Positions 38,455 to 50,934 of a stretch of 64,000 nucleotides of DNA are shown one piece after another. The position numbers and the translations under genes were made by a program. The DNA is from Acomys russatus (lineage: Eukaryota > Chordata > Mammalia > Rodentia > Muridae): positions 16,139,606 to 16,203,605 of the forward strand of contig NC_067161.1 of assembly GCF_903995435.1 (NCBI RefSeq), read 5' to 3'. Below the pieces are notes generated by a model. The model ran no database searches. It was not told where the DNA came from and saw only the letters and a program-made list of their open reading frames with translations. The first letter of the stretch is position 1; each line of letters starts with the position of its first letter.

Positions 38455-38666
38455 GGGATGTGCATGGATGAGAACACCGGTTACACATAGCAATTGCTTT
38501 CTCACAGAAGGATGTGCATGGATGCTAACGCCGGTTACACATAGCAATTGCTTTCTCACAGAAGGATGTGCATGGATGCTAACGCCGGTTACACATAGCA
38601 ATTGCTTTCTCACAGAAGGATGTGCATGGATGCTAACGCCGGTTACACATAGCAATTGCTTTCTCA
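38455..38666. repeat. 54-bp tandem minisatellite, about 3.9 copies
   Basis: The word 'tgcatggatg' recurs at 38461, 38515, 38569 and 38623, exactly 54 bases apart. Copies 2-4 are identical where they can be compared; copy 1 differs (agaacacc instead of ctaacgcc). The last copy ends after 'gctttctca'. Because 54 is a multiple of three, open frames run through on both strands (an 18-residue repeat with ITGV-like words on the minus strand), but no start context or homology supports a gene. Confidence 0.97.
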
Positions 38667-38719
38667 GGACTGTATGGCTGAATACCTGACAGCATAGTGA
38701 GACACTGTGTCCAGATCAA

Positions 38720-38795
38720 AAGACAGGAGGGGAGTTTACTGCACAGCCTTCACACAAAAGGCCCTGGGTTCAATTTCCAGTACTACATAAAAACA
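38720..38795 (+). repeat. ID-type SINE fragment
   Basis: 'aaaggccctgggttcaattt' and 'ccagtactacataaaaacaa'. Confidence 0.65.
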
Positions 38796-38984
38796 AAAAT
38801 CATAAAATGTGTCATTCACTTTTATGAGACAGGTAATTTAACCAGCTAAGTGATGGAGCCTGTACAGTGTCTTTCATTTATAATGAGAAAAAGTGCTTAC
38901 TGTAACCAATAATTCCCATATGATCCGATTATGTCTCATTTATGTTCTTATTAAACACGAGAACTACGCAAAACTAGGGGAAAG

Positions 38985-39115
38985 GTCAGTCAGAAAAGAT
39001 GGACTAAAGCCCTTGCTGCTGCTGCACCATGGTTTTGACTAAGCCACCGTACACATGCATGCGTGCCCACACTCCAACACAAACACACCCACAAGCATGC
39101 ACCTCTAAAAAATAG
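38985..39115 (+). repeat. B4-like or B2-like SINE tail
   Basis: 'cacatgcatgcgtgcccaca' and 'aacacacccacaagcatgca' suggest a diverged SINE. Confidence 0.4.
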
Positions 39116-39263
39116 TGTCCTTAAACTGAAACAAAGTACATAAAAATGTATAAATTCTAGGAGAGACTAGGTTAGAGAGAAAGTTATGATAGCAAAAGCC
39201 TATTTTATGCACAAATGTTTAATTCCAGGAATAGACAATGCCAGTTTTTCAAGTGCCTTGCTC

Positions 39264-39290
39264 TAAAAAAAAAAAAAAAAAAAAAAAAAA
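39264..39290. repeat. Poly(A) run
   Basis: About 26 consecutive A, without a recognisable element on its 5' side. Confidence 0.9.
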
Positions 39291-39299
39291 TTGTTCTGA

Positions 39300-40180
39300 G
39301 ATTAAATTAGGTTGTTCTAATCCATAACAACAATAATTATTTTTAAATTGAAAATTAACATGGAGTACAACATACATTTCGGTTCTTTGCATAGTAACAG
39401 TTCTTGAACAGGAAAAACACATGCCATTTCTTAGAAACTAAGGCAAACCTTTTCCACCTGGGCAGTGATGTCTCTGATTTACTGTGAGGGTACCCAGCTA
39501 GTCAGGAGAGTCTCTGATGAGAAGGCGAACATACAGGAGGCCAAGAAAGGCAACTTCTCAGCATCCCTTTCTCTTTTTTTCTTATGCCTCCCACTCCAGC
39601 TTTTTCCTCACAAGATGGAGTTTTGCCATACAGAAGAGCTTAAAAGCAGTCAGCCTATCTGGACACCCTCCATAACCCCTTTCAACTGCAGTAACTTTCT
39701 GTACAGGGTTATTTCTAGCACTTTTCCTGATTAAAGGAGAAATTAATAATTTGTGCATAAGCTAAAATGACACAGAATTACCTAAAAGTAAAAGCAAAAG
39801 TTACCAAAGATAGCATTCCCTCAGAAATGGCCAGTCTTGGCCCTCCACACCAGCACCTCTCCCTGCAGCCCTCTGCCTCCACCTATGCACACAGGCATTT
39901 TTCTTTTACTCAAGAGATCATGGTTACAGTGCTATTTTACACCTTGACTTTTCTGCTTGAGAACATATTTTAAATATCCATCATCAGTATTGTAGCCCCT
40001 CCATCATATTCCACTGTTTGGGTTTACTATGAGTTATTTATTTAATCATTCCTCTGCAGAGAAACAGGCGCTTGTCTCATTCTCCCACTGTTTTAAATAA
40101 CATATACAGCAGCAATGTGAAGCATACCAGCAGCGGGTGGCAGGAAAGACAAACTTCTGTTCTTGGGTTGGATGCATTTT
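39300..40180. other. Intergenic, no gene recognised
   Basis: May hold a diverged L1 piece around 39900-40080 ('catcatattccactgtttgg'). The open frame 39465-39734 shows no known domain. Confidence 0.45.
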
Positions 40181-40187
40181 CTTTCTT

Positions 40188-40224
<37 letters not shown>

Positions 40225-40357
40225 GTTTTTCAAGACAAGGCTTCTCTGTGTAGCCTTGGCTGTACTGGACTCACTTTGTAAACCAGGCTGGCCTCGAACT
40301 CACAGTGATCCGTCTGCCTCTGCCTCCTAGGATTAAAGGCGCCACTAAACCCCAGCT
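40181..40357 (-). repeat. B1 SINE with long poly(T) start
   Basis: A run of about 31 T (40191-40223), 'ttcaagacaaggcttctctg' to 'ccactaaaccccagc'. Confidence 0.95.
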
Positions 40358-40364
40358 TTTTTTG

Positions 40365-40835
40365 GGTGGCGGGTGTTGGAGGTTGGTATTTTGATGCTAA
40401 TTAATAAAAGGCCATTCTGCCTGGACAGGGCAAAGGAGACAGGAGTGGCTAAGGTTCCGGGGCTTAAAGAGACGGAGGAATCCTGGGGAGAAGAAGAAAA
40501 AGAGGAGACTGGAGAAAGGGACCCCAGGAGAGGAGAAAGAGAGGAAGGCTACCATGGGTTAGCTGGAGGAGAAGCACATCCCAGATGAAGAACATTAGCA
40601 AGTACTTGGGATTATGGATGGGAGGTAGCTTGATAGAAGTTATTGGAAACAGATGGCATGGGATTGGGGCAGGTATGGGATGGTATGGGATCCCTGCCCC
40701 ACCATGGGAAGTAGTTTAGAGGATTAATGTCTGCCTTGCCCCAGGTTAACTAAGGCTATTTTAAAATATAACAGGTAGCTGTGTCTTGATTGATTGCTAG
40801 CTGGACATACTGTTAATACAGATAATTTAAAAATA
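40365..40835 (+). repeat. Rodent interspersed repeat (family not named)
   Basis: 'aaaaggccattctgcctgga', 'cagatgaagaacattagcaa', 'atggatgggaggtagcttga' and 'ttaatgtctgccttgcccca' are words shared by many rodent loci. It probably derives from an endogenous retrovirus-like element; not resolved. Confidence 0.55.
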
Positions 40836-40872
40836 ACGGGGGTGAGGAGGTTGGATATATTTTCAAAACTCC

Positions 40873-41032
40873 TTTCTTTCTTTCTTTTTTAAAGACGGGG
40901 TTTCTGTGTAGCTTTGGCTGTCCTGAAACTCAATCTGTAAACCAGGCTGACCTTGAACTCGTAAAGATCCACCTGCCTCTGCCTCCCAAGGGCTGGGATT
41001 AAAGAAAGACATGTGCCACTACCACTTAGCTG
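40873..41032 (-). repeat. B1 SINE
   Basis: (TTTC)n tail, 'aaagacggggtttctgtgta' to 'gtgccactaccacttagc'. Confidence 0.94.
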
Positions 41033-41199
41033 AAAACTACTTATAAAATAGTTTGACAAGGTTGACGTACAGTTTCTTGCCCACCAAGGACACTTCTAAT
41101 GATAAAGTGGTTGGGGGTAAATACCTAGCTTGACCTGCTTCTAAAATCCCAAGATAGGAGGAAGTGAAGTCCATATCACTTGTAGCCTATGGCCCAATC

Positions 41200-41690
41200 G
41201 TGGAAGAGATGTCTGTATGTGTGGAGTGGGCCACAGACATGGTATGTCTCAACAGAGACATGAGAGGAGTCCTTGTTGGGGAGAAGAGGTCTGTCTGTTG
41301 GAGACAGAGAGGCCATGTTCTCACAGAGAAGCAGTAAGAGAACCAGGAATGGTAATCACGCAGGAGTGCCTCCTCAATGGAGGAGATAAAAATCAAATAT
41401 CCGAGAGGAGTCCAGGTGAAGATCCTGTATTGATTAGCAGAAGCCAGAGGCCTCAAGCCAGACCAATGACTCATTGCAATGACATATTCAAATAAAGATG
41501 TGTAGACAAAGTGTATACTGTGTGACATGCTGTGACACTACAGCTTCCACACTGAGATTTTTTTTTTTCTTTTCGTGGGGGGATTGCAAGGGCAGGTATG
41601 AAGGGACAGGAAGATGAGTAGGGTTGGGGTGCATGATTTGAAATTCACAAAAAATCAATAAAAAGTTGAACTAAAAAAAAAGAAAGAAAG
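41200..41690 (+). repeat. Probable retroelement 3' end with poly(A) signal and tail
   Basis: 'ggttggggtgcatgatttga' is followed by 'caataaaaagttgaac' and a run of A with GAAA units. The internal CAAATAAAG at 41480-41500 is a second AATAAA. Family not identified. Confidence 0.5.
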
Positions 41691-41984
41691 AAAGATAATA
41701 CCTGTATTTCACCCAAAAACTGAGAGTGACCTTTGTCAATGACCTAGTGACATTTTGCTATCTGTGGAGGCAGACCTCACCCACTTTTTGCCACCTCAAC
41801 CAAATTCCCCAGAATGATTATCCCAGATTCTTCCCTCCCTAGAGTGTCACCCATCCTTAAAGGAGCTGTCACCTGCCCCATATGGCTGCTGACCTCTATA
41901 CTGTTGGTCAGAGACACCAGCTGCTAGCTAGGCCTTTTAGCTATAGAACCCACTATTGTGGTCACATGTACTTTGTAAAAGATT

Positions 41985-42178
41985 TTCCATTTTTAAAAAT
42001 AATCAATTATCTTTATTTTATGTGTATTGGTGTTTTGCCTGCTTGTATATCTGTGCGAAGGTGTCAGACCTGGAGTTACAGACATGTGAGCCCCCATGTG
42101 GTTGCTGGGAATTGAACCTGAATCCTCTGGAAGAACAGCCAGTGCTCTTAACTGCTGAGCCATCTCTCCAACCTGTAA
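41985..42178 (-). repeat. B2 SINE
   Basis: Reversed: 'attatctttattttatgtgt' to 'gccatctctccaacctg'. The flank 'gtaaaagattttc' occurs before (41976-41990) and after (42175-42187), an intact target duplication. Confidence 0.95.
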
Positions 42179-42239
42179 AAGATTTTCTATATAGTCACAC
42201 CTTAAGCTGCATTGTGCACCTGTAATTGGACTGGTTATT

Positions 42240-42780
42240 GCCAACTGTACTATGTTTTAATATGTACTATGTTTTAAATATGTTGACAATGACCCACCTG
42301 TCATTGGATTCCCCGAAGTCTAATCCAAGTTGACAACTCAACCTGTACCAGGTTTTCATCCTGTTTTTGGTTTTTTTCTTTGTTTGTTTGTTTTTGTTTT
42401 TGTTTTTTGAGACAAGGCTTCTCTGTGTAGCCTTGGTTGTCCTGGACTCACTTTGTAGACCAGGCTGGCCTCGAACTCACAGCGATCAGTCTGCCTCTGC
42501 CTCCCGAGTGCTGGGATTACAGGCGTGCGCCACCATGCCCGGCGACAACATCCTCTTAAAGAAAGACAGGGGGACCCTGACCCCTCTCCTCTCTATCCTT
42601 CAGCTGCTATGAAATAAGCAGCTTCCTCAAGCCCATGCTCCTGTCATGATGGACAGCGCCCTCACAGGCCTGAAGCTGCCGTGGACCACAACCTCAGAGA
42701 GTGTGAGCCCAAATTAACCTATCTTTCTTTATCCCCTCAGGTATTTTGTCATAGTGACAGAAAGCTAACACATGCAAATT
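42240..42780 (+). repeat. LTR-like rodent repeat split by the B1 at 42361
   Basis: 'tgagcccaaattaacctatc' and 'aggtattttgtcatagtgac' followed by 'agaaagctaacaca' give a MaLR-type 3' end. The left part, 'gacccacctgtcattggatt' to 'caacctgtaccagg', may belong to the same element. Confidence 0.5.
42361..42543 (-). repeat. B1 SINE, young-looking
   Basis: 'gagacaaggcttctctgtgt' to 'gcgccaccatgcccggc', with CpGs preserved. Confidence 0.96.
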
Positions 42781-42810
42781 CACCCTCTATTGGTTTATCA
42801 CAAAGCAGTC

Positions 42811-42950
42811 CTAGCCAGGCCGTGGTGGAGCACACCTTTAGTTCCAGCAATTGGGAGGCAGGGGCCAGCCTGGTACACTGAGTAAGTTCCAGGACAGCCA
42901 GGGCTACACTGAGAAACTCTGCCTCCAAAACCAAAACCAACCAAACAAAA
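42811..42950 (+). repeat. B1 SINE with CpG-poor body
   Basis: 'ccgtggtggagcacaccttt' to an A/C-rich tail. Confidence 0.93.
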
Positions 42951-42959
42951 GCTGTTTCT

Positions 42960-44080
42960 ACACTTTATAAATACTTTACTGGATGTTTCTATGAGTTAAG
43001 GGTTATTTTCTAATAAATAAAGAAATATGTATATATATATTATACTTGTGTTGTAGGCCTTAAAACTTTTCATAATATCATCTAATAGCTAGGCAGTGTT
43101 CGGTTTTCTCCAGTTACTTCTGTTTATCTGTTTTGTCTGAATCAAGAGCCAAGCAAGCCCACCTATTATATTCGATAATTATTTTCGAGTCTCTCTTAAT
43201 CCATATCAATTTTTTTCTCCCGTTCTTATGTCCTTTGACAATAGATACAAGCATCTTTTGTAGAAATAAATACACTGCTCAGTATATCCTGCGCTTCATA
43301 TTTGGATGATTGCATCCCTATGGTGTGCGTCATCCAGTACCTCTCTCTTGCCATTGTGTTGTTATCATTATAAAAGCCTGATTTTTTTTTTTTTTTTTTA
43401 ACATATATGATGTCTTTCGGGCTCGTCGTTTTTGTCTGAAGAACTCACAGGTCACCCTGAGAAGTTATGGACCAAGAGAGAGGAATAGCGTAGAAGAGTT
43501 CAGAAACAATCATCAGTGAACTCTAATGAATTTTAAAAAAAAAAAATTAAAAAGCAGTTCCTGGGATGAAAACTTAGCCTCCTGAGAAATCATTACTGAT
43601 GACCATGCCGCCATGCCACCGGTGTCAGTTGCTTTGGAATCACATATGTCTTTGTGCTTCTGTCCCTCTGGACAAAATGACTTGTTGCTCTCAACAGAGC
43701 ACATTTGTAGTAACAGGCTAGAGTTAAGTCAATGTTGTAATTTGAACATGGAGATCATAAGCAAAAACATTCCCTGCCCAAACTATGCGAACCATGTAAT
43801 TCTCTGGAGGCTTGAGCTTAGTATGTTCCTCTCTGCAGTGCCTGCAAGCCCTGTTCACCTGGACTCATGGCTCTGATGCTCATTAGGATGGGCTGAGCTT
43901 ACTGCACAGGAAGTGTTGCTGATGATGTCTACTTTCATTCTGAGAACCGGCTTTTTGCAGCCTTGAATGGTCCCTTGTCAGAAAGAAATGTAGCATGTGC
44001 AAAGGACTTTTGGAAACTAAGTGATATGTTCATATCCTGAGACGTGTGTGTGTTATAGCACCTGTGCTATAGAGAGAGCG
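42960..44080. other. Intergenic, no gene recognised
   Basis: AT-rich, with a (T)15 run at 43384. The open frame 43613-43876 has no known domain. Confidence 0.5.
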
Positions 44081-44081
44081 A

Positions 44082-44141
<60 letters not shown>

Positions 44142-44178
44142 GGGAAGGAGGGAGGGAGGGAGGGAGGGAGGGAGGGAG
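44082..44178. repeat. Compound microsatellite (AC)28 then (GGGA)n
   Basis: (AC)n at 44083-44138 followed directly by GGGA/GGAG units to about 44178. Confidence 0.97.
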
Positions 44179-44179
44179 A

Positions 44180-46440
44180 TCTTATGGAAACAGTTGAGCT
44201 TGCCCCATCTTGTTAACAGTTGTTGGAACTTCAGGTTGAAGTGTTTGTGAGCACTACAGCTGGCACAGGGCATGTTCTAGGACACTGGAAACCCTGTAAG
44301 AGGTTGGAGTGCCTTGGTTCTGAAGAATGAATGAGCTATAAAACTGTCTCTGTGAAACTTTCTGCTGTAACTGCTTTGTTTTTCTTTGTCCTTCCTGATG
44401 AGTTTCGAAGTTTGTGTTTACTTTAGCTTCTTTGTCCTTTTAAGGAAAATGCAGCCACATGGAGAACTTTATTTGGTCTTTTTATGGCTTTTTAGTGCTT
44501 CCAAATTAATGTAGACAATTTCTCATTGACATATAAAGTCTTTTCCACTAACTTATCAAGCGACAAGGATTTAGAACCTACACACATATACTTATTTCAA
44601 AGGATATACATTTCTGATTCTCACTCCAAAGCCACCTTTCACCCAATTAAGTATGTACTATGTCTGCACTTTTTAAAGTGTTGGTCAAGCATAGTCAATA
44701 CTTCATATTTATTAAGGTTTTTTTAATCTTTTATTGCTTCTTCTTATTTTTAATTTTATCTGAATATCATTAAATACAAGTTTAGGTGATTTTGCACACC
44801 TGTAGAAGAGATACAAAAAATTCTATTATTGTTTTGAAATTCATAAGCACAAAAGATTTCCTGTTACTCAATGAAGTCATACAGTTTGATTCTATTTTTG
44901 GTGAATTTTCTTATGCTTGTATAATTTTATCTGTGGGGCAGTGAATCAAGCTCTGGCCGGCTGACTACATAGCTGAGGATTTTAGAGGCTCTGGGAGCTT
45001 AATGACCCAGAAATCAAGTCAAATTATGACCACACCATAGAGAGTAGGCTCTTCCGTCTCTCCAGCACACATGGTCGATGTTAGGGACAGAGAAACATAT
45101 TAAAGCTCTGTACATTTGTCTTTCAAACTTCCAGTTAATGGTGAGAGTGCTGCGCGTAGCCAGGTCCAGAGTCTTTGTCTTCCATTCTGCTCCCGGTGCT
45201 CACCTGCAAGCCTGGCTCCTTGAACACACATTCTCACAGGTTTTTGTTTTTTGTTGTTGTTCTTTTGGTGGGGGTAGGGTGGGCACAGATGTGTCTTGGT
45301 CGTACAAACCAACACAGTTCCCAGACAGAGAGTTGGAGGCTGGGAACAGAGGTCTAAATCATACTTTCCAAGCCACCATTCCCCTCCCCAAAGCCATCTC
45401 AGTCAGTGTTCATGGGCACAAAGTGAGGAGACAGTTGCAAAGCACATAGCTAGGCTTTGGACACCACTGCCTTCCCCTGACCTTTATTTCTGAGACAATG
45501 AATGACAGCCTCGAATCTCTGCTTTTCAGGAAAACAAAAACAAAAAAAAAAACAAAAAACAAACAAACAAAAAAACCGGTGTCTGCCTTTCTCCCACCCT
45601 CTTTCACTCTTAACATGTTTACAAATATGATTTATATGAGTTTAAGCCAACATTGGTATCAGATTCCAAGTCTAGAGAAGATAAATAGGATATTTAAAAA
45701 TTCACAAATGCTCTTCTGGGATGCAAGTTTTATAGGGACAGCTTTTGGGTTTAAAACAGAGGACGCTCTTGACAGTGCAATTGTGAATTTTGCCTCCTGG
45801 GTGGCTTTGGAAGCCAAATCCCAAGACAGTTATTGTATGAGAATAGAATTGCTTTACCACCTACTAGTGAAGCCTGGGACATATTAATGAAGAAAAATTA
45901 CTTAAAGTATAAAGTTTATTATCATATGTGATTAAAAAATTATTTTAGGGAATGAGTTTCCGTTCCTCCTCCCTCCCTCCCTCCCTCCTTTCTCCTCTGT
46001 CTTAGCCAAAAAATATTTTATAAAATATTGGAATATATCTTGGTCCTGCATAATTGGCTTCTGTTCATCTGAGGATCAAGCAAGGATCTGGCTCATTATT
46101 TAACATGTTATGGACCTAAAAGACCTGCTAAACAGCAATAAAATAGGATTTTAATAAAATGTGGTTTTATATGTATCCCTATTCTCAACTCCCACTAAAA
46201 GGGCACTGAAGGAATTGCAAGAACTAACAAGGACAAAGAGAAAAAAAGAAATAGCTTCATCCCATCGCAAATGGGAGAATTCACACTGTGCTGGCAGATG
46301 GAAAGCAGCAACAAACCAACTGAGAAAGAAGGCTGGAGACACACAGATGCATAAATCTTGGAAAGGGTATGTCATCAGGCCAGCCACATTATACCATAGT
46401 GATCTAGAAGCTACTATGTAGATAAATACATGTGCATGTG
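44180..46440. other. Intergenic, no gene or young SINE recognised
   Basis: Mostly unique sequence, with a poly(A)-rich (AAAAC)n patch at 45533-45575 and a (CCCT)n patch at 45967-45990. Confidence 0.5.
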
Positions 46441-46445
46441 GGTGT

Positions 46446-46485
<40 letters not shown>

Positions 46486-46495
46486 ACACACACAA
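46446..46495. repeat. (CA)n microsatellite
   Basis: About 24 CA units with one interruption (a 'ta'). Confidence 0.97.
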
Positions 46496-46984
46496 TTTGT
46501 TAAAGGGACAGAGAAATAAATATGCCAGACATCTGGTTTTAATTAATTATTTCACTTGAATAAAAAGGCTTTAAAATGATGTGGATATGTGGAGATAGGA
46601 TTATGACATGGGACTGAACATGACAATACAGAAAAGTACAAGTTCCTTGCAGGTAGCTGATCACAAGATAAAAAGGAGGGAAAACAGAAAAAGATGAACA
46701 GGTGCTCAGGGATAACATGCCGTTTCTGAAGCATAGGTCAGAGTCTGGGCATCTTGTACAGGAACACGTCAGTCTTGTTTTCTTTCTAGAATCCCAGGAG
46801 GCAAGTGGTCGTTTCATCTTCTGATGAAAGTGGGAGGATTCTTCTGTTGGGACACTGATCTATCCGAGAGCTACGACTTTCAGATAACACATACATCCCT
46901 TAGCTCAAGTAAGTTTTACACTACAAGTAACAGCAAGAAAACACAGCTGTTTCCAGCTTTATCTGAAGCTTCTCTCTGACGTCA

Positions 46985-47135
46985 CCAACAGCTAGCTGAC
47001 CTCAGGTAATCTCACCGACTTGATCTTAAAAGTTTCTGTAAATTAGGAAACTCATTGCAAAGTTGATGAAGATGAAATGAGATCCATATGTGAAAGCCTC
47101 TAAGGGATCTGGAGACACTTAATAAACAACATCTT
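46985..47135 (+). repeat. MIR SINE
   Basis: 'agctgacctcaggtaatctc', 'atgaagatgaaatgagatcc' and 'gacacttaataaacaac' match the MIR order. Confidence 0.7.
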
Positions 47136-47689
47136 TTTTTTTTCCATTAGTTCATAGCAATCAATAATTATAGTAAAAGTGAGTCCTCTTGGAATAATTA
47201 AGTTACTCTGGCCCAGTAACCTTTGGCCGAATATTACTCTGAGCATATTATATTGGCTTGCTTTAGACTCTTGTTAAGTGGCCTAGCTGTTGCCTGAGAA
47301 ACAGCGATTTAAACTAGGCTTATGGATCTCTGCCTAAGTGTGATAGATGAGGCAAGATAACAGAAAGAATAAGGGGCGAGCTCAAGGAAGAGGGAGGAGG
47401 GGGAATTGACTTCGGTTTTCTCCAGAGGGTGAGTGTCATTTTTCTTAGATTTGGCATCGTGTCTTTTTTGATCACTTGAGGTCTAGGCATCAAATACCAC
47501 TGCGTGCTTCATAAAAGCAGCGTGTTTTACGGGGTCTAGGGGTGGGGTTGAAAGGTTTAGATGTAAGGAGGAAGTGGTAGTGTTTGGCACAGCCTGGAGA
47601 GGAACAAGGTGAGAGGAGGAAGGCTGGCCATGGACAGGTGGGGACACGCACTGGGATCCAGGCCCTGGCTAGTCAGTTTCCTTTCAAAC

Positions 47690-47800
47690 CTCACAACTCT
47701 AACCTTTACCCAAATAGCCAGCTTATGATGGAGCAGCTTGAAGCCCTCATTGGACAAATGAGGACACATAAGCAGAGAGGCTAAATAATCATTTGTCCTT
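47690..47800 (-). repeat. MIR fragment
   Basis: 'cattggacaaatgaggacac' and 'ataagcagagaggctaaata' resemble the reversed MIR 'cagatgaggaaactgaggc' region. Confidence 0.55.
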
Positions 47801-48251
47801 GGTTGCAATCTTAGCAGAGGCCAGATGTGTGCCCGGGCGAGTCTCACTTCTGTGTCCGTCTCCTGTTTATACTCTTTCACTCTCCCTTTTCCAGGACATG
47901 ATTCATCTTTATGAAATAAGTGCATGCAGTCTTTTGTAAGGCATAATGCAGCATATAAATCTAAGACATTTTAGGTATTATTTCACATTTGAAAACCAAA
48001 AGACACCTGAACGTCAGAGGCGCCGTGAGCGTCAGGTAGCGCCAAGTGCATTTAGTATTGTCTTTGCTAGTGGGACAGATTGGAAAGACAAAGTGAATGT
48101 GGGGCTGAAATGGAGAGAAGTGAAGACAAATGGTAGATGGTGGGTTTTAGTATTTCAAGAGAAAAGCATAATCGTAATATTACGTCTTGGTGCTAGAAAA
48201 TGCTCCGTTTAAGCATTTGCTTCCTACATTACAAAACTGTATAGTGCGATT

Positions 48252-48252
<1 letters not shown>

Positions 48253-48289
<37 letters not shown>

Positions 48290-48291
48290 GA
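48253..48291. repeat. (TTG)13 microsatellite
   Basis: Perfect triplet run. Confidence 0.97.
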
Positions 48292-48566
48292 ACTTAGAAC
48301 TAAATGTCCCAGACACTGCCCTCGCTTTTACCATGACGGCACAACTCTATGCCCTTTCCTCTTTCTCTTTATTTTTCATTAATAGCCTACAACCAGGTGA
48401 GACACAGCATGTTTGCATGTCACCTGAAGAGCTGCTGTCAATGCACATCCTGACTCGGGTGAGCATCTATTCTGCATTTCCAGCAAGCTCCCGGGTAAAG
48501 CTGATGCTGAGCCATCCCTCAACAAGAGCATACACTTCAATGTAAAATTAAAAATTTACACTTGTC

Positions 48567-48704
48567 TGGGAGGTTGTGGTGCATGCCTTTAATCCCAGCA
48601 CTTGGAGACAAAGGCAGACAGATCTCTGTGAGTTTGAGGCCAGCCTGGGCTATAGAGCGAGTTCCAGGACAGCCAGGCTACATAGAGAAAACAATTTTTT
48701 TTTT
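48567..48704 (+). repeat. B1 SINE whose tail is T-rich
   Basis: 'ggtgcatgcctttaatccca' to 'catagagaaaacaattttt'. The word 'ttacactt' flanks it on both sides. Confidence 0.93.
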
Positions 48705-48977
48705 TACACTTTTCAATCAACCTATCAACATGTGTTTAGTAAGTATATGCTTTGTGAACAGTTCTGTGTGATATAGCAAACTATAAGCCTTGCTTACATT
48801 TATTTCAGGATTTAAAAAATATGAATCTGAAAAGAATGTAAATGCCAGAAACAATAGGCTATGATTTGGAGGGGCTGTGATGTCCCCCCTGAGCCCCAAA
48901 TAGGATAGAAGAGAGAACATCACAGAAATTCACTGCCCACAGTGAGAACTTGACCGTGGATCCTTTCATTCAGAGCT

Positions 48978-48979
<2 letters not shown>

Positions 48980-49020
<41 letters not shown>
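48980..49020. repeat. (GT)20 microsatellite
   Basis: Perfect dinucleotide run. Confidence 0.98.
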
Positions 49021-49024
<4 letters not shown>

Positions 49025-49081
49025 AATCAGGTTTTGATTTTTGTTTTTTTAATCTTCTAAGTACTACAGAAATGGGTTGGA

Positions 49082-49147
49082 GAGGTTTAATGCCATACCC
49101 AAGGTCACCCAGCTAGTAAGCTGACTGAGCTAGAGCTAAAACCAGCT
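49082..49147 (-). repeat. MIR core fragment
   Basis: 'ccaaggtcacccagctagta' is almost identical to the reversed MIR core; 'agctagagctaaaaccagc' continues it. Confidence 0.85.
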
Positions 49148-49149
49148 AA

Positions 49150-50930
49150 GTTTCGTGAGGGAGAGTAACGCAGATGATGGTGCTGGTACTATGATTGTGG
49201 TGGTGGTAAGGTCGGTTCTGAGGGTGACAATAGCAGCGGAGGGGGGCCGGGGGGGGGAGGCAGAGGGTGCTGACGGCAAATGGCAACAAAGGATACAAAC
49301 CGGGAACAACCGAGTAGGGATGCTCTTCTTCAAACAAAGACCAGCCCTGCCTGCCATCTTTTTTACTAGTGTCATTTGTTCTGGGTGACGGAGAACACGG
49401 AGTGGCTTCAACCAGTCAAACTAGGACAGAAAGGACCCGGGGCATCGCAATGTGCTCTTGGCTTTTTTTGGGTGTTCCCAGTGTGCGGTGAAGGGCGAGG
49501 AGGAGAAGAGTCTACATGGCAACCCACAACCGAGGTTACAGAAACACACAGGAGTTTCACTGAATGCGTCTGGCAAGCGTTTCGTCTTCCCTTAAATAAA
49601 ATAAATTCCCTTAATAAAGCCAATGGAGGCAGAGTTGGTGGTGGGGGTGAGGGATAAAGAGGACAGGAGTGATTTATGTCAGGAACAGGAGAGGCCTTTC
49701 ACGACTCAACGCTACCTATGTAGGACTGCTCACTCTGAAGTCAAGTTATACACTGGTTTTCCTTTTTTGTGCCAATCTTACATTTTTAAAAAAAATATAA
49801 CTTTTATGAATATCATCATTAGCGCTATAAGCACGGGGAAGTATAAGTTAATTCTACAGTAAAGTGATTATTAAATCCATTAGTCATATACTGGGAATCC
49901 ATAATTAACTTATTCTCCAGCATCAAGTAAATGATTCTACTGTGTGCTTTAAGAAAGCAATTGTTCACTAATATGCAAAATACAGCAGAACTATTAGATC
50001 ATAAAGCCATGCAATCTTATAATTAAATTATAAATTTTACATATTTTAATAATGGGCTTTATATACTTTAATTGTTTTCTACGCAAGATTAAAAGGAGGT
50101 GCCATGGTTTTTCTCAGACATATTATATCTTGACCTGAACCATGCAATACTTAATAATAACTGATGAGTATCTACCAGAGATGACAGCAGTCTTTCAGCA
50201 GCGTCAGATATTTCTCTGGACTGTTGCAGAGGATTAAAATGAAGGTATGCATTAGTTTTAAGTGGAGTCACAGCTTTACCCTTGGGCTTTCTTTTTTTTT
50301 TTTTCCCCCTCCCCTTTGCTGTTATAACCACTGTAGGCATCCATGTTCTCTTTGCAGACCACACAAACGGACTGGCCCCCATTCGCACTGCCTCAGCTGT
50401 ACATGTGGGTAAAGGCAGCACGTACATTAAATTCTCTGCAGGGAACTTGTGCACCCACATGAGCAATCTATTGTTGTTATTGTATTCTGGATTAAATAAT
50501 GATGCCATTATTTTCCATGTGCAGAATTAAATGTATTTGAAAGAACTGGGAAATACCACAGATCTGTGTTAAGGGGAGTTGCTTCAGTTTTTCTAAATCC
50601 TGATCTCTGTAGAGGGAACCTTATTGTGCGTTCCCCTTTCTTTTTCTCTGGATAGTGTTAACCTCCCCCTGGCACAGTTACTCTAGCCCAGCCTGCTGTC
50701 CAGTTTCTAGAAGTAATGTGCACAGAAGATGCCTTCTGCATGAAGAGAGTAAATGGTTCATTCATTCCTCGGGTCATTCAGCAAACACATTTGAGAATAT
50801 ACTAGACGCTTGGCCCTGAGCTCAACATTAGAGGGACAGAGATGAAAAGAAGGATGGTGTTATTTGACTTGGGCCCAGGAATAAGTCCATCACCAAGACT
50901 TATGTCAGATGTTAAGCGTATTACTTTTAT
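49150..50930. other. Intergenic, no gene recognised
   Basis: Includes a G-rich patch at 49238-49262. The open frames (up to 139 codons at 50089-50508, minus) show no recognisable protein. Confidence 0.5.
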
Positions 50931-50934
50931 CAGG

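Noticed and set aside
38455..38666. CRISPR-like direct repeats
   Set aside because: The 54-bp units are contiguous with no spacers, in a mammalian genome.
38350..38689. Open frames on both strands encoding an 18-residue repeat
   Set aside because: Explained by a 54-bp minisatellite whose length is a multiple of three; no start context, splice structure or homologue.
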